Shown here piece by piece: positions 60,441 to 64,000 of a stretch of DNA of 64,000 nt. Source of the stretch: Ariolimax columbianus (lineage: Eukaryota > Mollusca > Gastropoda > Stylommatophora > Arionidae). A program made the position numbers and the translations under genes. The notes under the pieces were generated by a model, which worked only from the letters and a program-made list of their open reading frames with translations, was not told the origin of the DNA and made no database searches. Numbering within the stretch: the first letter of the stretch is position 1; every line of letters begins with the position of its first letter. The DNA lies in the NCBI GenBank assembly GCA_036924085.1, contig JAVGWX010000005.1, positions 96,586,730-96,650,729 on the forward strand, in the 5' to 3' direction.

Positions 60441-60892
60441 GCGTGAATTCTGATTTCTCTAGATCTCCATATTGTTTCAGTAATGTTATTCTTGACTTCC
60501 AAATTATGGTACCAACTACTGTGTCGATTGCTGCTACCCAATTAGGTAAAGGTATACGTCTTACAATAGTTTCCTCTCCAACATTATTGGTTCTTTAATA
60601 GTATTGAGTTTAAGAACCTTGGTTTTCTTCAAGCTAATTAGTCCCAATGTGGCTGATTGTTCTTTCACCTTATCAAGTTTATCTCACATTTAATTCTGAT
60701 TGTGTAACAAAAGTATCAGATCATTCGCGTAGTCTAGGTTCTCCAATTGGGACAATAGTGTCCACAGATACCTGAACTGTTTACCTTGTTTACTGTGGTG
60801 TTTATTTGTCAAATCTTTAGCCAACAGGAAGTACGAGAGCAGGCATGCTTATCTCACGCTTGTTTGCACATCGACGTCAGTGCTACATGTAC

Positions 60893-61015
60893 AACTCTAA
60901 CTTCATATACCACTCTGTAACTTCATATACCACTCTGTAACTTCATATACCACTCTGTAACTTCATATACCACTCTGTAACTTCATATACCACTCACTCT
61001 GTAACTTCATATTTA
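60893..61015. repeat. 20-bp repeat at LINE 3' boundary, 6 copies
   Basis: aacttcatataccactctgt occurs in tandem, immediately downstream (on the minus strand) of the LINE at 61020-62138. It may be that element's tandem 3' tail or an expansion of it. Confidence 0.92.
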
Positions 61016-61019
61016 TTTT

Positions 61020-62138
61020 GTATCATGGTTATGCCTCTGGTATGTGTCTCAACAGTTGCCATAGTTCTTCGACCTCCACTGTTTGATCCATACTTAAATA
61101 TAATAGCTGTCCATCGTTGTCGATGATGACCGCCGACATCATCCTTGTCACAGATTTCCCTGTTGGGTGTGGGTGCACATGTGGCTGAACAGGCCAATGC
61201 GAGCACGAAAACATCTGCTACATATCGGGCACACGAGGTTTGTAGAAGGGGATGGTGTTCCCACTGCTCGGGATTTCCGCGTCTCGCGTCTGTTCTTGGC
61301 TTTCACAACACGGTCATCTTCACCGCTACACCCGATTTGACTGCGCTTCTCCAGTCATATCTGTTTTGCGCAAGACATTCCCAGGTGTCGATGTCTATCT
61401 GGCAACTTTTTAGTGAGTCCTTCAGACCGTCTTTAAAACGTTTCTTTGGGCGCCCTCTCTCGCGCCATCCTTCTCTCAGCTCGCTGTAGAGAAGCTTCTT
61501 TGGGAGCCGCTCATCTGACATATGGACGAGGTGTCCGGCCCATCCTAGTCGTGCTTTTTCTAGCAGTGCATGGATGCTGGGCATGTTAGCCCTCGAGAGA
61601 ACTTCGATGTCAGTGACACGATCTTGCCATCGGATGTGGAATATTCGCCTCAGGCAACCTGTGTGGAAGTGGTTGAACCTCCTTGCATGTCCAGAGTATA
61701 CAGTCCAGCTTTCGCAAGCGTATAGTAGGGTTGGAATGATGGTTGCACGGTAGACTTTGAGTTTGGTCTTGATGCTGATGCCACGACGTGCCCAGACCAT
61801 CGAGCGCATTCTACCAAAGGCTGTGCTGGCCTTTGCTATTCTGCTTGCCACCTCATCGTCTAGGCTGACAGATCTCGACAGCGTGCTGCCCAGATATGTG
61901 AATTTGTCTACGGCATTCAACGTCTGCCCGCTGACTGTAGTCTCTGGTTTTATGTACGGCATGCCTGGTGCTGGTTGGTACATGACCTCTGTTTTTTTGG
62001 CATTTATGGTCAGGCCGAAATTTTCGCATGCGGCAAAGAACTGGTCCATTCCAACCTGCATGTTTCGTTCTGAGTTGCTCATTAGAGCACAGTCGTCAGC
62101 AAATACAAGTTCCCTGATTATGTCGCCAGCCACTTTTT
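61020..62138 (-). mobile_element. 5'-truncated RTE-like LINE with C2H2 finger
   Basis: The homology starts abruptly at about 62138, just before ELVFADDCALMSN, so most of the RT is missing. It continues through the thumb and C-terminal region to the finger at 61231-61169 (CPIC, 12 residues, then HMCTH). The finger is out of frame with the main frame, so at least one indel lies near 61300. It is the best preserved member of the finger-tailed lineage in this window. Confidence 0.9.
61303..62133 (-). pseudogene. RTE-like LINE polyprotein C-terminal fragment
   Basis: The 276-codon open frame has the catalytic FADD box at about residues 11-14, NFGLTINAKKTEVMYQPAPG, FTYLGSTLSRSVSLDDEV, LKVYRATIIPTLLYACESWT, RLGWAGHLVHMSDERLPKKL, RPKKRFKDGLKDSLK and AQNRYDWRSAVKSG. 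The N-terminal RT motifs and the endonuclease are absent through 5' truncation, and the apparent ATG is not a biological start. Continuity over 276 codons points to a fairly young insertion. Confidence 0.9.
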
Positions 62139-62679
62139 ACTTAAATACACATACTTAAATGCGCGCGTACGCGAACACTCACACAAAAACACCAAGCTGG
62201 TGTGCTCTGGGACGGGCATCTCCTACACTCGCACAGACGCGCACACCCAGGCACGCTAACACATAGCGATACCTCCAGGCAACTATCGTCACTCCAATCC
62301 CATGAATCAGGGAATTACCCAATCAAAGAAAGGCTATGGGAACGGCTTTTACCAAACTGACGCATCTCAAGCGAACATACAAAAACTATAATTATATTCA
62401 AATTATGGAACAAGAGATAGTTAAGGAAATATTGCATTTAAAAAAATGTACAGATAATTAGGAAGGAAAAAATGATCTAGTTTCAATCAAAACTTTAGTA
62501 TCGATTATAATGTTCATGTTTTCATTTGATACACTTGTTATTGGTACTTTAACATTCTCAACAACTTGTATTTAGTATATTCTTTAAATCAGATGCGTGC
62601 TGACACTTAAAGCAATTGATGTGCATAAAAGAAAGATCGGCCGAACTGGGACATGCAGAAAACACAGCTCCTGAAACTC
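62139..62679. other. AT-rich unique sequence, no gene seen
   Basis: No element was recognised between the two LINE remnants. Confidence 0.5.
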
Positions 62680-63280
62680 AACACTATTAGCAGAGAACTG
62701 ATTGATTGGAGGGAGAGCAGTTGGAAGTGGATACAGTAGCTGTTTGGACAGTACAATACTGGAGGTACAGATACAGATGTAAGGATCGGAATTGAAGAGG
62801 CAATATGGACATTCCTGATGCTAAACATGGAAATCCAGAGAGATCCAAGAATCACGTCGAATATTCAATCCAGTGTCAGTGTTGGTGTATGGAGCGGAGA
62901 CATAGAGAACGGACAAGGCCATTCAACAAATACTCTAGTCAACAGATGTCAACGAAGGATAGTGAATATAAAGTGGCAGGATTTGGTGAGGAATTAAGAC
63001 CTATGGGAAAGGGGCCAACATCCATTGGAACAACACATTAAGCTAAGCAAATGGGGCTGGCTAGGACATACGCTGGGAAGGCATATTCCAACATAGACGG
63101 ACAGGCTCCTATGTGGAATCTTCGAGGAACGAGAGGTAGACCCAAAAAACGCGAAGAGAATGTGAAGGAACTAAATTACATTTTACTTGGAGAGACAGAA
63201 AGAGCAGCCCAGGACTGTGTATCCTGGCGAGATGTTAGCAATGGCCTATGTACTCAGAGGAGCGGCGGGCTTTGATTTAC
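62680..63280 (+). mobile_element. Decayed RTE-like LINE 3' end
   Basis: Mixed frames give TDTDVRIGIEEAIWTFLMLN near 62770, VSVLVYGAET near 62880, NRCQRRIVNIKWQDLVRN near 62945, LSKWGWLGHTLGRHIP near 63050 and MWNLRGTRGRPKKREENVK at 63112, then QDCVSWRDVSNGLCTQRSGG and a stop at 63275. This is the canonical 3' end of the 'GWLGHTLR ... GRPK' LINE lineage, with at least three frame changes. Confidence 0.82.
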
Positions 63281-63895
63281 TGATAGGGGTACGTTTCTTT
63301 GCAAATAAAACCTCCCATTAATGCAGTATATTTAAAATTATATTTGTTTGTATGTTTAACAATTCTGTTGGTTTATAAAGACAGTGGAAACAAGACAATT
63401 CAAAAAATTGCATTATAACGTATTAGCGAACAAGTTTTTCTGGCAGGTCAAAGCTATTTTCAAAATGCATTTTTTCTCGTAAATATCGTGATGTAAGGCT
63501 ACCGTTGGAAAGCAAGGGGAACCACCAGCGTAATGGACGTTCCTAGTGAAGTCTTGGACAGACATCAAAAGCAGAATTCCGAACAGCGATATGCGGGCGG
63601 GTGCTACTTCTGCTTCTTTACCGATAGTTAATCGTATTGCTGATGTTCGTTGCTTGTGCTCAGTTGAGTAGCTGACCAACGGGTTATGATGGCTCTTGTA
63701 TCCCCGAGATTGAGTCCTTCTGGCTATAATGCAATTTGAGGCTCTTCAGTAAGCTTACTGCTATGGGAAATACATTGTTGAACCCTACCTTATTGACCAG
63801 ACTGCGGGGACAGAGCCTGTTTCCAGGAGCTGGTACGAGCACGTGAGATTAGGCCTTGAGTGTTTCAACTGGCCTTGATTACTGCTCGCTCGCGT
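63281..63895. other. No gene seen
   Basis: Unique sequence. A minus-strand frame at 63413-63679 has no recognised domain. Confidence 0.5.
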
Positions 63896-63899
63896 GTAT

Positions 63900-64000
63900 C
63901 ATATCAGACCTGCAAGAATGTCGTCATCAGAATCAGACCTGCAAGAATGTCGCCATCAGAATCAGACCTGCAAGAATGTCGCCATCGGAATCAGACTTGC
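63900..64000. repeat. 29-bp tandem repeat running off the window
   Basis: atcagacctgcaagaatgtc followed by gccatcaga (29 bp) occurs about 3.5 times and continues beyond the right edge. Confidence 0.92.

Larger units (their letters stand above)
59570..60890 (-). mobile_element. Decayed RTE-like LINE carrying two internal minisatellites
   Basis: Reading the minus strand from 60780 gives LENLDYANDLILLLHNQN (the F/YADD region), then DKVKEQSATLGLISLKKTKV and KLNTIKEP. The 20-bp array (60145-60440) follows. After it come RCLRIMDKMVRHGEE-like and LGWIGYTL near 60000, then the 18-bp array (59775-59940), then WNHLWKRKVGRPKT at 59750 and the terminal QDGVCWARL-type text to about 59575. This is the normal order of a 'GWLGHTLR ... 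GRPK' LINE C terminus, broken by the arrays. Confidence 0.78.

Noticed and set aside
61169..61231. C2H2 zinc-finger transcription factor
   Set aside because: The single finger follows the LINE C-terminal region and is the terminal domain of that LINE lineage. The same holds for the fingers at 5626-5688 and 57200-57330.

Overview
This window looks like intergenic DNA from a repeat-rich animal genome, most likely a lophotrochozoan and probably a mollusc. The indications are several tRNA-headed SINEs, several lineages of non-LTR retrotransposon (LINE) typical of such genomes, roughly 18 kb of tandem arrays, and no compact operon-like gene order. The taxon is inferred from repeat style, not from a diagnostic gene. 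I see no CRISPR array, rRNA or intact host gene. Nearly all long open frames are either tandem repeats read through or dead retrotransposon coding sequence.

Layout. 1-3300 holds a 67-bp satellite, a 34-bp array, a tRNA-SINE and a 40-bp array. 4145-5000 is a 40-bp minisatellite into which a 352-bp SINE (family B) has inserted with a perfect target-site duplication. 5285-5790 is a LINE 3' end carrying a C2H2 finger. 6365-11650 is mostly AT-rich minisatellites. 12060-13400 is a decayed LINE, 14658-15018 a second SINE B copy, and 16445-17880 a TTC tract plus a 58-bp array. 18133-18915 is a 5'-truncated copy of a LINE I call J. 19680-28116 mixes SINE pieces, microsatellites and minisatellites. 28388-30114 is a third SINE B copy swollen to 1.7 kb by two internal tandem expansions. 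30170-35574 is a stack of LINEs: an old one split by a 265-bp LINE J fragment, then an essentially complete 4.0-kb LINE J (endonuclease, reverse transcriptase, RNase H). 36300-41770 is an unclassified repeat, four tandem arrays and a LINE tail. 42875-45060 is a decayed CR1, followed by LINE scraps to 46985. 47165-49850 has low-complexity arrays and a LINE of another lineage. 50231-50318 is the only candidate host exon, with a strong start context and a consensus splice donor. 52372-56240 includes a 2.4-kb pyrimidine-rich mosaic. 57197-63280 is again LINE remains, one of which carries two internal minisatellites.

The theme is the interplay of retroposons and tandem repeats. Arrays grow inside SINE and LINE bodies, and SINEs land in arrays. 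LINE J and SINE B end in the same 3' GAA-repeat motif, which suggests that LINE J machinery mobilised SINE B. Target-site duplications support the boundaries of five insertions; a sixth has an imperfect one.
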